NCBI GenBank assembly: GCA_028564705.1
Contig: JAPXFQ010000804.1
Location: forward strand, 1,426,001-1,490,000
DNA from: Apricaphanius iberus
Lineage: Eukaryota; Chordata; Actinopteri; Cyprinodontiformes; Aphaniidae
Length of the DNA stretch: 64,000 nt
Direction: 5' to 3'
This document shows, piece by piece, positions 36,876-48,620 of the stretch. The notes beneath the pieces are model-generated. The model was not told where the DNA came from. It did not search any database and saw only the letters and a program-made list of their open reading frames with translations. The stretch's first letter is position 1, and every line of letters starts with the position of its first letter. The translations under genes and the position numbers were made by a program.

Positions 36876-39800
36876 ATGGGAGCATTCATAAAAGTTTTGA
36901 TTACGAGCATTTTTATAGCTTACATAGCTGTCAAGTGGACAGGGCCAAGTTTTGATCCAGGTAAGTTATATCAATATCTTGCTGCTTCCATAAATCTAGC
37001 TCCTGAAGATACATTTAGAGTTTGGTCACTTATTGTAGCAAAAATGCACATAAGCTGTAGGCATGACTTTGACTGAAGTTTAAATCTCCAGATAAATATT
37101 GAGGTGCATTTTAACTGTTTTATGATGTTGTAAAAATAAGTTTGTTTCGGTTATTAAATGCAAAAAGTGAAGCTAATATTATTATACAGATCCATTACGC
37201 ACAATAATTTAGTACTTACTGTATTTATACGTGCATGAAATGCTGTGCACCAGAAGTGACACAGGCTTCTGCATTCCATGTATCAGACCTCTCCTGAACA
37301 AGAGACAACATCAGAGGGTTGAAGCAAAAAAAAAGGAATGAAATTATGTTAAGTGGTCCAACGTCCTTTTTTTAGATTAAAGTACTTTTTAAATTTAATT
37401 TGGAAATGAAGGTCCCAGAGTTTGGTCATAACCAAGTTGTGTGAGGTCCAATAAAAAGTTTTTTATTGTGAGGGATGGTTTAAGGACCCATGCCATGTCT
37501 ATTGCTGGTGTTGGTTCACTGTTTTATCAAGATCAAAGTCAGTGCTGCCATCCACCAAGACATTTTAGAGCACTTCATTATTCCCTTTTATTGACAACCT
37601 TCATGGAGATGCTGATTTTATTTTCCACTAGGACTGGGCACATGTCCACACTGGCAATATTAGCTTCACCCGGTTCAATGACCACGATGTCACTGTGCTT
37701 GACTGGTCACAAACTAGGTTGAACTCAACCCCTTTTATAACCTTTTGATTTCTGTCAAGAAATCACAAATCACAAGAAACACCAGAGCCCATAATGCAGA
37801 TCAGTTAAAAGCTACTATTAAAGCATCCGGGGTGACAACTAATCATAGCCACAGCTTGATCGCCTTCATTCTATGCCTCATTGACGGAGTCATTCATCCA
37901 AAATGTGCCATGTATATGTAATATGTGCCTATACTGCATAAAACCAATAACTTTTTTGGTTTTTTTTCTAATCCTGAGGTGAATCTCAAACAAATACCTG
38001 AGTGGTTTGAGTCTAACCTCAAGAACAGGAAATTCTTAGTGTTAATAGGCATTTCATCATCAGAGCAGACATAAAAAACATGTTGGGGTCCCCCAGGGCT
38101 CCATTCTGGGGCCTCTCCTATTCTATATTAGTTAGCATAACTATGCAAATGACACTTAGCTTTACAGTATAATGTCACCAGGTGATTTTGAACCCATCAA
38201 AACGCTAGGTGAATGTATTGAACAAATAATTAGCTGGATGTCCCATAATCTTCTCCAGCAAAACTGAAGTAATTTTATTTGTACCTGAAGAGTAACAATC
38301 AAGAGTGAGCACACAGCTTCAGTTAATACAACTAGGAACAACTGATAAGGCCTGAAATCTAGGCATATCAAACCAAACTTTATTCATAAAGCTCTTTTTA
38401 TACATAAACTGCAACACAAAGGGTGTTTCTCGATGCCCAAGAACCTCACCTTGATGCCTTGGTCCTTCCCCGGTTGCCTAGGAGATACGTCATCAGGGAC
38501 CGCCAAGGTGTGTTCCAATGTTCATGTTCTACCGAGGAATCTGTCCTCCGTTTGTTAGCCGTGTAGCTAACTAACCAAGGATACATCAGACGTGCCTTGA
38601 TGCCTTCTCTCGGTCATAAATTTCCCAGAATACTGCGCGGTAAGAGCCGGCAGCAGCTACTTCGGGGGTAAATTTCTATTTTAAATGTAAGTCAACTTAT
38701 TTTAACCATCGGGCCTATACCTTATTTTTTTTATTTATTTTTTTTATTTATTATCTTTTAGATCCAAAGCAGTTATATATGGGTGGTTAGTTGTTTAGTA
38801 GTTGCAGCTTCGGTGGCTACCATGTACTAATTTGTTAGCACATTAGATTTAACTGACATATACAAAAAAAAGTAAAACTCGTTATACATTTCCAGTTCCA
38901 TGGTTGAAGTAATATTACCACGCTACAATGGGGAGCCTAAATCACGCCCTTCTACTTCCGGTCCATGGGTCCCCAAATGCCAAAAAAAAATTTATGAGAG
39001 TCAATGGAGGAATTAACGTTATTTTCGGATCTAGTTTGAAATGCGCCGTGGATCGAACATATGATGTCCGTGAATTTAAAAAAATATTTTGATGCAGAGA
39101 AAACGTTGATTTTTGACCGGAGGTAAAAGTTACTTTAGATTTTGTGTAAAAACGCTTAGTGGACTACAACTACCGAAGAAGAACGAGAGTGATGGCCGTA
39201 GCCTCCAGGACGAAGAAAGTAGTATTTAACACGGAGAAAACTTCTATAAATCTGACCATGTGGAAAATAGCAGCCATGTCGGGGGTAAAGCAGTCGGTGG
39301 AGTGAGAGCCAGCATGGAGGAGAAGCTCTACAAGCTCTAGGTGATTGTTTTAAGTGCTATAGCTAGTGCTAACTCCCGTTAGCAATATTACGTCATATAT
39401 GCGACTTCTGACTTCTGATTTGTAGGCATTTCAAAAGCGAATTTTTACAATCAAATAAATCCCAAATCACTGGACAAACACAGTTGAAAAGTACATCATT
39501 AGTTATCATTTAAATTGAAGTACAAAATATGTGTGATTCAGAACGTATGACAAAGCGGACAAGAAAATAACTTCGGTCTATTGACTTCCATTCATTATTT
39601 TTTGGTTTTGGGGACCCATGGGCCGACCGGAAGGGGAGGAGACTTAGGCTCCCCATGCTACTACGATGGGCGGGACATAAACAGAGCACGTAAGCCGGCA
39701 GCCGCGGTCACGAAGGCAAGTCTGTTCCAAACCGTTTTTTTGACCAAGGAAGGACAGTGTCCTTGTAAGCAAGGCGCCTCGCCTACCCAGGCGCCTTGAC

Positions 39801-42236
39801 AGTGAGAAACACCCAAAGTGCTTTACAGAATTAAAAATGACCCCACATAAACCACATTCCCATCCCTCCCCCACATCATTGAAAGCACGATCACAGTTAT
39901 AACCCCCCCCAACACACACACACACACACAGCTTGCTTCCTCAATAGTCTTACAAGCATAATAGTTGAGCTTGTTACACAAGAATCTGTGACCCATCAGA
40001 ATCCGTGACCCTAGGCTTCGGTGAGCTTTAGGCAATCTTAGGTTTAGGCAATCTTAGCTTTTGGCATGCTAGGTATATTTAGCTTTAGCAGGCCAGGAAG
40101 TTATGATTAGGGAAATATATATATATACATATATATATACTTTTTTAATACAAGAAGTAATAACTATTTCAGAATCTCTCAGAGGTGCCAGGGTTTTGGT
40201 CACCGGGGCCAGTTCAGGCATTGGAGAACAAATTGCATATCATTATGCCCGCTTTGGAGCGCAGATTGTCATCACAGCAAGGAGGGAGAAGCTTTTACAG
40301 CAGGTCAGTTATTTTTTTTATTTTTTTTTACAGTTTCCTTTAGTACTTACCATGATTACAACCTATTTTGCTTTAATACTAAAGTAAAAACCCTAACTGT
40401 CACTTAAGTAAAAATTTATTTATATTGTGCCTCTCACAGATAAGGTTTACAAAGTGCTGCACAACATCAAAACAAAGCACAAACATCAGCTTTTAAACTC
40501 GTGAAAGCATAAATGTAACTAGGAATCAAAATGTTCACCAATAAATCTAATGTTCATGCCAGTCTCAGCAAGTTCATTCATATTTCTTTCTTCTCGCTCA
40601 CAGGTCACTGAGAAGTGTCTGGGTCTGGGAGCCCAGAAAGCTCTATACATATCAGCAGACATGTCTAATGAGTCTGACCCTGATAAAGTGATTGATTTTG
40701 CTCTGAAGAAACTCGGAGGCTTGGACTATCTGGTTCTCAACCACATTGGTTCGACTCAATTTGCCATGTGGAAGGGAGACGTGGATCACGTCAAGTGGCT
40801 CATGAAGGTAACGAGCTCTTTGATTGTATATCAGCACTTAAAAACCAAGAGGGAATCCCTAATGTTTCTCTTTATCTATCTTTTGTTTCTAAAGCCTAAT
40901 TTCTTTAGCCACATACAGATGGCCTGGAGAGCCTTGCCCTCATTGGAGCAAAGTAAAGGGTCTATGATGATAGTGTCATCAATGGCTGGTAAGGTTAATG
41001 CACATTTTTTGACAGCAAATTCAGATACTGTACATGTACTTTTGTATTACATTTGACAGTATGGGAAATAGTGTGTGTAAAATTTAGACAAAAATTTTTT
41101 TAGCAGATTTTTTTACTTGAATATTGTAAACCTGTAACAAAATTCAAATGTGATGCTTGTAAAAAAGTATTATCACAAATAAGGAAGTATGACTTACCGT
41201 ATTGATTATTGACCCATAGCCCAAGATGGGCTGGTACCATTAACTTCTAAAAGAAATAGCTGCGAATGTAACCTCTCTGCTTAGACTGATTTGTCATATA
41301 AAAATTCTACAAGATGCTCATGGCTCTAAAATCAAATATTTTTTATTTGGTTTTTGCGGTTGTAGGAGCCATGTTTCCTACTTTTTACGACAACTAGGTG
41401 TCAATTATGCCAGGCAGCAATGGGGTTATTTAAGGTAAAATGTCATTCTGTACAGATGCTACAGATGACAAAGCTCTTCTACATTTCAATCTAGTTACAT
41501 GCATACTTTGTTTAAATTGAAGAAGAAAGATAAACGGACATTGCAAAGAAAATAAGTGACTCATGAGAAGATCAGAATGGTGAACTTTGATATGAAATAT
41601 TTTTTAACCATGGGTTTTAAAGAACTCCCAGATTATTGTGTTTTTATGTGTTATATTTTAAGTTATTGGTCTTGAAAAAACAAACATATTGAATGTTTGT
41701 TGTGTTTTTTTAACTAACTCAGAAACAAATGTGGAACACTACTGTAGGATGTTTTTCTTTTATTCTGCAACATACTCAAAAATCTGTCTGCTTTGTAGGG
41801 AAGATGAGCAATCCCTTCACTGCCCCATACACTGCAACAAAAGCTGCCTTGACTGGATTCTTTGGGTCCCTCACCCATGAACTTGCAATGAAGAAAAGCA
41901 ATGTGTCAATCTCTATATGCACACTGGGACTTATTGATACTGAAACAGCTTTGAATGCAGTCAGGTTAGTTAATTCTATACAATAATTATGTAAAATATC
42001 TTGCATTGTAGTTTATACCTGCTGACTGTTAAGCATGTTTTCTCTACTCCAGGGGAATCATTACGACACCAGCCTACCCTGCTTCAGAAGCTGCTCTGAA
42101 TATCATCAAAACAGGAGCAACAAGGCAGCTGGAGCTTTACTACCCCTGGTACACATATGTCATGAATCTTGTCAAAGACTGGTCCCCCTCTTTAACAAAT
42201 CATCTTATCCAGAACGCCCTCAACTATAAGCCATAG
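36876..42236 (+). CDS. hsd11b1l: Hydroxysteroid 11-beta-dehydrogenase 1-like protein, copy B (287 aa)
   Basis: Exons: 36876-36960, 40173-40303, 40604-40807, 40895-40988, 41799-41964, 42053-42236; all GT-AG with the family's phases. Residues 1-28 form the membrane anchor exon (MGAFIKVLITSIF). The cofactor motif is TGASSGIGE (39-47) and NHIG is at 118-121. The full catalytic set is present: Ser169 in IVSSMAG, Tyr182 and Lys186 in YTATK. It ends LNYKP TAG. Within exons 2-6 it is almost identical to copy C; exon 2 differs at one of 131 bases by eye. The first half of exon 1 differs strongly. Intron 1 (3.2 kb) contains Tc1 and L2 remnants and a nested DNA transposon. Role as for copy A, substrate unknown. 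No frameshift or stop seen. Confidence 0.95.
37480..37915 (+). mobile_element. Tc1-like transposase fragment in intron 1 of copy B
   Basis: Nucleotide-level match to the fish Tc1 transposase DDE region: ACCCATGCCATGTC, AGACATTTTAGAGCACTTCA, GGAGATGCTGATTT and CACTGTGCTTGACTGG, all with indels. The homologous fragment sits at 50935-51365 in copy C, so it predates the duplication. No open frame. Confidence 0.8.
37975..38350 (+). mobile_element. L2-like LINE fragment in intron 1 of copy B
   Basis: Shows the decayed reverse-transcriptase region: GGGGTCCCCCAGGGCTCCAT (GVPQGS motif), then CAAATGACACTTAGCTTTAC (NDT-like form of the A-D-D-T box) and ATGTCACCAGGTGATTTTGA. Present at the matching place in copy C (about 51420-51815). 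Confidence 0.8.
38421..39814. mobile_element. Non-autonomous DNA transposon, nested host element (TIR GGGTGTTTCTC)
   Basis: Ends are exact inverted repeats GGGTGTTTCTC (38421-38431) and GAGAAACACCC (39804-39814), flanked by AAA on both sides. Removing it rejoins an L2-type LINE tail: CTTTATTCATAAAGCTC... on the left and AAAGTGCTTTACAG on the right. Sub-terminal CAAGGC-type words recur inverted near both ends. It has no transposase and carries a second element inside it (38929-39652). It is absent from copy C. Confidence 0.75.
38929..39652. mobile_element. Inner nested DNA transposon with ~60-bp inverted ends
   Basis: ATGGGGAGCCTAA... at the left and ...TTAGGCTCCCCAT at the right are imperfect inverted repeats of about 60 bp, sharing CTTCCGGTC / GACCGGAAG and CATGGGTCCCCAAA / TTTGGGGACCCATG. 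GCTAC occurs on both flanks and may be a target duplication. About 0.7 kb with no intact frame. It sits inside the element 38421-39814. Confidence 0.7.
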
Positions 42237-42739
42237 AAATATTTTTTGTTTTTTATTGTAAGTTTATGATTCACAGTTCCTCATATCATATATAATTCTG
42301 ATCAAATTTGAATCTGAAATGCACTTCAGTGTTTAGCAGATTTGTTTCTCAGGCTTCATAATCAAATGTAACTTTTTTGTCAAAACCTTTTTTCAGATTG
42401 CATATACTGTTTATCCTTTCTGTTTATTAGATTGAAATTAAATATAAACAGGGTTTCCATCAGCACTCCTGCAGTATCCATACACATTTGCTTCTGTGTT
42501 ATGATGGGCAGGAAAAATGCATTTTTGTTTGATAACCAAAAAAAACAAGGAAAACTAAATGCAAGCAAAAGAGAAATTGTAGCCTTACAATACATTAGTC
42601 AGTTTATATATAAAATAGATAGAGCGTCACCTTTTGGCTTACATGATAAGAAGCTTAATACAGGAAAATATTTGTATCTTTTTTGACAAAGAAAACAAAA
42701 TGAACATCAAGTTTGGTTACAATGTACGAATATATTTTA

Positions 42740-42990
42740 ATTGGATGAGAGGCTCTGGTAGGACCTCAGAGTGGAATTGGGTTAGGATGCCTTCTGTACA
42801 CCTCCCTGGTGAAGTGTTTTGAGCACGTCATACCGGGAGGAGGCCCAGAGAAAGACCCAGTACAAGCTGGAGGGACTATGGTTCTAGGCTGACCTGGGGA
42901 CGCTTAGATATTCCCCCTGAGGAGCTGCCCCAAGTGGCTGAGAAGAGTGAAGTCTGGGTCTTTATGCTTAAGCTGCTGTTCTGATTTTGG
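42740..42990 (+). mobile_element. RTE/Rex3-like LINE 3' fragment (unit B)
   Basis: Matches the 3' coding end of the RTE element at 24170-24400: CACCTCCCTGGTGAAGTGTT, CCGGGAGGAGGCCCAGAG, GAAGTCTGGGTC. About 250 bp remain, with stops. The equivalent fragment is at 56510-56775 in unit C, so insertion preceded the duplication. Confidence 0.85.
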
Positions 42991-42999
42991 AACCACAGC

Positions 43000-45900
43000 A
43001 ATAACCGTGTTTTAACATACTAGTGATCAGCTGCCTTTTGTGATTTTAGAAACTCATTCAAATGTTTAAGAAACTCATTTCGTTTTGCTGTGTGTTTTCC
43101 TAACCTCAGAGGTTTCACTTAAGACTGGTAAATCGTAAAAGGCCCAGCAGGAAACAGAGTTAAAAGTTCATGAAAATAAACAAAACTTCAACAAATTAGG
43201 GTAATATTACCAAGTTTTCCTTAAGATGTCCTAAAGTCTTCACTGCTTTTAGGAAAACTGTCTTTAAATTTACCCAGTTCAAATGTCACCTGTGTCAGTG
43301 CTTAAGAATTATCACTGCAACAGCAAATTAATTTGCCTTTTGTCATCCTTTTCACTCGATCCCAATGTTTCCTTCACAGATGTCCTACTTTATCTCTTTT
43401 TGAATGTTTTTATTTTTATTTTATGAAGTTGTCTGTTTCATGTAAAGCAATAAAAAATGTCAGTAAGTGTGAGATATATAATGTAGAACTAATTTTGAGA
43501 ACATTTTCTTCATGCTTACAAACACTGATGAAAGCAAATACTCTTCAAAATACTTTAGGATGCATATCGCCACCCTCTTAAAATAACAGTCTAAGTCAGT
43601 CTATCAGGTCTTTAAAAAAATATTGAGTATATAAAATGTATTAATGCAAATAAGGTTGACATATTAAAATGTAAGCAACATTAATAGAGGTAGCCAGCAT
43701 CACTTGGACATGATTTAGGCAAGACATTTTTTTTGTAAAAAGGGACTTAGGCCATTATTTCAGCAGGGTGATGATATGTTCTTTGAAATTCCACATGGGG
43801 GCAGTAGTGCCTAAGTTGTGAAACATCATCACTGTGCCTGAGTAGTTATTTTCCAGATTTATTTTAAACAACAGAAAAGTATTACACTACCATCATTCAT
43901 GTTAAGTTTATAAGGTAAACAACTGGATTCTAGCTTATGTATGTCAAACAGCTGATGGTAAATACTGAATTATTTTCTTTTTAGAACCTGAAATATTAGA
44001 CTTTTATGCTTTTTCAGTCTGATTATTCTGTTTTTTGCTCATCACATCCATTCTTCTCTATGTTCTTTAGTCTTGTTCTCTCAAAGGTACCCACACTATG
44101 AGTTGCAGGCTCCTCACAGAGTAGGACCTTCTCACTGGGTTCCTTTGTGCCATTGTTCACCAACCCCAAAAGCACCACAGGCTCCCTGTGAAGCTCAATC
44201 CATCCCGGTGGTCTATTCCTTCTGTTTGGCACTCTAAAAGCTGTACCCTGCTGTTAGAGCAGCTTTCTACTGTTTATCAAAACTGAGCTGTCCTTGTCAT
44301 AAAAATTGTGCCGTTTAAAAGGCATTTCCCTCATACACATGTAGACGAGGTTATAGAGGAAGTGAAAGCAGTTGAGTATGAAGCAAGTTTCTCTCAATTT
44401 TTTTTGTCTTCTGACTGACATGAAAAGTGGAGGACGTAATTGAAACACGTCCTCTTTGTCCTTCTCTCAACACTCTTTAAGAATTGCAGAAATGATAGAA
44501 ACATTCATATAGGCATAAAAAAAAAGGAAGAAAGAGATCTTTCTGTTCTCAGACTCTGTTGGCTTCTTCTTTTGTTAAACATATACAAAACCTGCAAAAA
44601 AATGCCTGGGCCTCCTGGAGAGGAGAGCAGGCATGGCCTGGGAGCACTGCTAGAAACACCTGCAACAGATTAGAGCTACTAATGCTTGGTAATAAATCTT
44701 TTCACCCCTCTAGATCATCTCTTTTTCCACCATTCCTAGGACTCAACCTTACCCCAATGCTTACTGGAACTGTGCAAACTGCAACACATTAATACAATTC
44801 ATGTTTTAATGCAGTGAGTAAGGGTATTTAGTACATTATTGAGTTGTTCCCCTGGATGCAGTCTTTTGGTCCCGATCAAACCATTTAGCTGTAACTGCAT
44901 AAAGCCAAACACAGTAGCAAAGCTGAGGACGACTGACTACCTGTAAAAGGTCAGAGGTGGCAGACAGATTAACCCTTTCTAAAATGTGTAACTGGGTTGA
45001 AATAGACCCTAATTGCAAGATAAAAAAATTTAATTTGATAAAAAAACAAGGAAGACTTTTAAATGTCCAAGAAAGATAACTTCAATTAAAATAGTTAATA
45101 TTCCTGTATTTTACTGTTGTGATGCAACAGAAAACACATTTAATCATGCTGAGTACCCATTTACATTTGATCTATTCTGATATTGTGCAAATGTTTTCTT
45201 CTGCTTCATAAGTGACCTCATTTACTTACCAAAAACGCATGCAAACGATCCAAATTATTGGTGACTTCTATAAAGTTGATGCATTTGATCAAGGCAGTGT
45301 TCATAAGCCACTTTGACAAATATTGATGGAGTTGCAGGTTTATTTCTAACTGAAGGAACAAATCTGTGGGCATGTCTCCAAAATATGAAGGTATTTGTGC
45401 CTGTGGGCCAACCGCAATCTAGCTTTTTGTGTTTCTTTTGAATTAATGGCTCGTTTTAGCCACGATCTGTACAGGGCATATTTTACTGTCTTTTCAACCA
45501 GTATCTTAAAATATTGTTGGCTTTTGTTTTGGTGTCGATTTGCAGATTTTGCATCAAGATACATTCATCTCTGGGATACAGAACCCCAGTCTTTCTTGAG
45601 CAATATGATTGTTGGATAGACCTAAGATGTCTATACTTCCAGATAATTGTTTGACAATATGAACACCTTCAAACATCTGATAATTGTTCCAGAAGATGAA
45701 CCAGACATGTGCAATTCCAGATTTCTCTTCTTGTTACCTTGGCTTCTTTCTTAACTTTCCTATCATGTCAAACAATTATACACTGTGTTCAAGTTGTAAC
45801 CTTAAAACACATCCACAGATAAGCCCCTATTAACTCCAATATGTCAGTTAATCTGTCAGAGGTTTACAAAGCAATTATGTCCTCATCTGGGCTTTCTCTA

Positions 45901-46620
45901 TCTGTCTAAAGAGATAGCTATCATCCTGTATGTGAACTTCTGATTTTGAAGACAATAATAAATAAATCATTCAAGTATTTTTCTTTTCATTATTGAGGAA
46001 TTTTGCAAATAGATATAGTTCTAATTTTTATAACTATGGTATGTTGTGCCAAAATAGGTAGGTTTTAACTATGAATAATTTATGAATAACTGCTAAAGGC
46101 AATTATTAATAAGACTAAAAATGAATGTCAAAATTATTAAATTTGGGGCACAGTCCTGGAAAACAGGAAATTAATGATAGCCAAATTGTCAATTCTCAGA
46201 AAATGTTTGATAAACCTGATAAGGCTGAGACTATTCTCTGATGTTGTGCTTTTTTTTGTTGCTTTTTCTAAATTGCTGTTTTTATTTTATATTCCTTTAT
46301 CATTTGTTTTGTTTCTTTCCACACCACCAAATCATGTAAAACACCTTAAATTTAAAAATAAAATTGCCTTGTCTTGCCTTGATGCATACTATCATCACCT
46401 GTAGAATTGGTTACTGTCATGTCCTGCTTTCTCGTCTTCCCAAAAAGCGTATCTCAGGATTACAGCTTCTATAAAATTCGGCAGTATGAGTCCTGACCCA
46501 GGAGGTGGGTACACATTACACCCATTACTGTTTTGGCCTCCTGTATATTTTAGGATGTATTTTAGGATTCGTATAATACCTTTTCATTCCGAAAGTCAGG
46601 ACACAGGCTTATAGGGAGGC
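43000..46620. other. Downstream part of unit B and spacer
   Basis: No gene recognised. Up to about 45620 it is collinear with unit C. A minus-strand open frame at 44023-44232 has no recognised motif. An L2-type tail (ATGTAAAACACCTTAAATTT, TTGCCTTGTCTTGCC) lies at about 46330-46380. Confidence 0.5.
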
Positions 46621-46621
46621 A

Positions 46622-46622
<1 letters not shown>

Positions 46623-46655
<33 letters not shown>
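46623..46655. repeat. CTGT microsatellite
   Basis: Eight perfect CTGT units between the segmental duplication units. Confidence 0.9.
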
Positions 46656-46689
46656 ATCAGCATGAACATGCTGCGTTAATGTGATACTC

Positions 46690-47144
46690 TAATGGTTAAT
46701 TCAGACCGCAAGCTTTGTCAGTGTCAAGCAACGCTCATAAAGCAACTAGCTCGACGCATATACACAGAAGATACATTTTTACACTGAAGCTTGAAAAGCT
46801 CGTAGGCGGGTCTTTCTCTGCTGGATGTTTTAAACACTTGCGGATCGTGGTTGGCTACACAGCATCGATGTCAGGCCACATCACTACAGTGAGACGCTCT
46901 GATTGGTTGCCGTGCTCCTTCAAGAGCATTAAGACCGTCAAAAGTTCAACTAGCTGAAATTCTGCATTGCTAGCGTTATGAGCTTTGAAGCTTAAACGCA
47001 GAAAAAGCTTGAAAAGTTAGCGGAGCCAGTGCTCACAAAGACCGCGGCGCACCTCCAGCGGCCTCAACCATAGACTTATCAACATCAACATGTAATCTTG
47101 ACGTTGCTGACGCTTACAAAGCCTGCGGTCTGAACGCACCATTA
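46690..47144 (-). mobile_element. Family G MITE, copy 2
   Basis: About 455 bp with terminal inverted repeats of about 37 bp. The left end is TAATGGTTAATTCAGACCGC and the right end is GCGGTCTGAACGCACCATTA. The interior (TTTCTCTGCTGGATGTTTTA) is inverted relative to copy 3 at 47888-48344. No coding potential. Confidence 0.85.
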
Positions 47145-47887
47145 TGGGGCAATAAAACTATCGCCGTTAATCTATTCTCAAAGTTACGTTGGGAGCTGGG
47201 TCTATATATTATGCAAGCTTTGATGACTTTCACCTTGATATGTTAGCGTGGATGTATACTTAGCCAAATTGCACTGTAGGGGGCTGAACGAGTCTTCCGA
47301 CCTGCGTGTATGCCAACTGTGAAACTGCCACAACAAACGTGACGCACTAACATAGCAAAGCCACTGGGTTTGCTTAAGGGAAAATGTATTTTTAAGAAGA
47401 GGCAAGTCCGCAACACACAAACGCATCTTATTTTTTGCGCCAGGTGCTGCGAGTGAAGATCAGCGCAAAGGCTACTTTCGGTAGACTCATTATTTTCTGA
47501 TTTTCTACAATGATTGGCTGAAACTGCTTCATTGTGCTACTGCATCGTGGTGTCAGACGTGTGTACTAAAAATTTAGCACAAATCTCAAATGTCCTTGCA
47601 GCTTTTTTTTTCCGTAGAGGTGCGAGTCGTACAGCATATGTAGATGTTAAATTATGTACTTGCTACACAAACTACGTAGCCTACAGGTTGGCAGGTTTGC
47701 ATTTTGTAGGTGTGGTATGGAAATTTCTGCAGTGGCAGAGTGCCATGATAGCGCCTAGGTAATGCGCACCTGGCTTGAGAAACCCACTCTCATAGACTTA
47801 CTTTTACATTCTTTTACGTTTTACTTTACTCTTTACTTTAATTTGACACATTTCCAGTTTTTGGGTTGCACACGCATTCTGAATGCC
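47145..47887. other. Spacer between the two inverted family G MITEs
   Basis: 743 bp with no recognised gene or repeat. Confidence 0.4.
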
Positions 47888-48344
47888 TTATGGGGCGTTC
47901 AGACCGCAGGCTTTGTCAGCGTCAGCAGAGTCAAGATTACATGTTAAGTCTATGGTTGAACCCATTGGAGGAGCATCGCAGGTTCTGCGGTGCTTTGTGA
48001 GCGTTGGCTCCATCAACTTTTCAAGCTTTTCCTGTGTTTCAAGCTTCAAAGCGTATTACGCTAGACAAGCAGAAGTTCAGCTAGTTGAACTTTTGATGGT
48101 CTTAATGCTCTTGATGCAGCACGGCAACCAATCAGAGCATCTCACTGTAGTGATGTTGCCAGACGTCGACGCTGCCTAGCCAACCACGATTTGCGAGTGT
48201 TTAAAACATCCAGCAGAGAAAGGCCCGCCTGTGAGCTTTGCAAGCTTCAACTTAAAAATGTATCTTCTGTGTATATGCGTCAAACTAGTTGCTTTATGTC
48301 CATTGCATGACGCTGACAAAGCTTGCGGTCTAAAAGCACCATTA
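47888..48344 (+). mobile_element. Family G MITE, copy 3
   Basis: About 457 bp ending in GCTTGCGGTCTAAAAGCACC ATTA. The left end TTATGGGGCGTTCAGACCGC is the inverted counterpart. The interior matches copy 2 in reverse and the spindlin-intron copy (19312-19697) in the same direction. Confidence 0.85.
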
Positions 48345-48438
48345 GGCAGAATTAAAAAGAACCATTTAGTCTAGATGAATTCCAAGATTACAGTGAGATT
48401 AATCTAGATTTTTTTTTTTTAATCTGTGCCCACCACTA

Positions 48439-48494
<56 letters not shown>
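48439..48494. repeat. TA/GA compound microsatellite
   Basis: (TA)7 followed by about 21 GA units, ending 30 bp before the left edge of duplication unit C. Confidence 0.9.
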
Positions 48495-48496
<2 letters not shown>

Positions 48497-48620
48497 CAAC
48501 CGTTCAGACTGTTCAACTCTTTTACAAACTGTTAAAAGTTAAACCACATTCAACACTATTTTGAACAAATTGCCTTTCTTCCCTCTGGACAATTTCCAGT
48601 TAACACAACCTAACTAATCA

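Larger units (their letters stand above)
36330..45620 (+). repeat. Segmental duplication unit B (contains HSD11B1L-B)
   Basis: Collinear with unit C at 48525-61315. Matched anchors: CTGTTAAAAGTT near 36341/48526; GACATTCTTCTAGA near 36501/49910; exon 1; Tc1 and L2 fragments in intron 1; exons 2-6; RTE fragment near 42780/56540; TGGCCTGGGAGCACTGCTAG near 44635/59735; CATTTGATCAAG near 45280/60550; TTGTTGGA near 45610/61305. Edges are approximate. Confidence 0.85.

Noticed and set aside
44023..44232. Minus-strand frame with a proline/arginine-rich start
   Set aside because: Not matched to a known domain, no convincing splice sites, and no supporting conserved frame in unit C.
46623..48494. Microsatellites and repeated MITEs as a CRISPR-like array
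   Set aside because: Simple repeats with no regular unique spacers, in a vertebrate genome.
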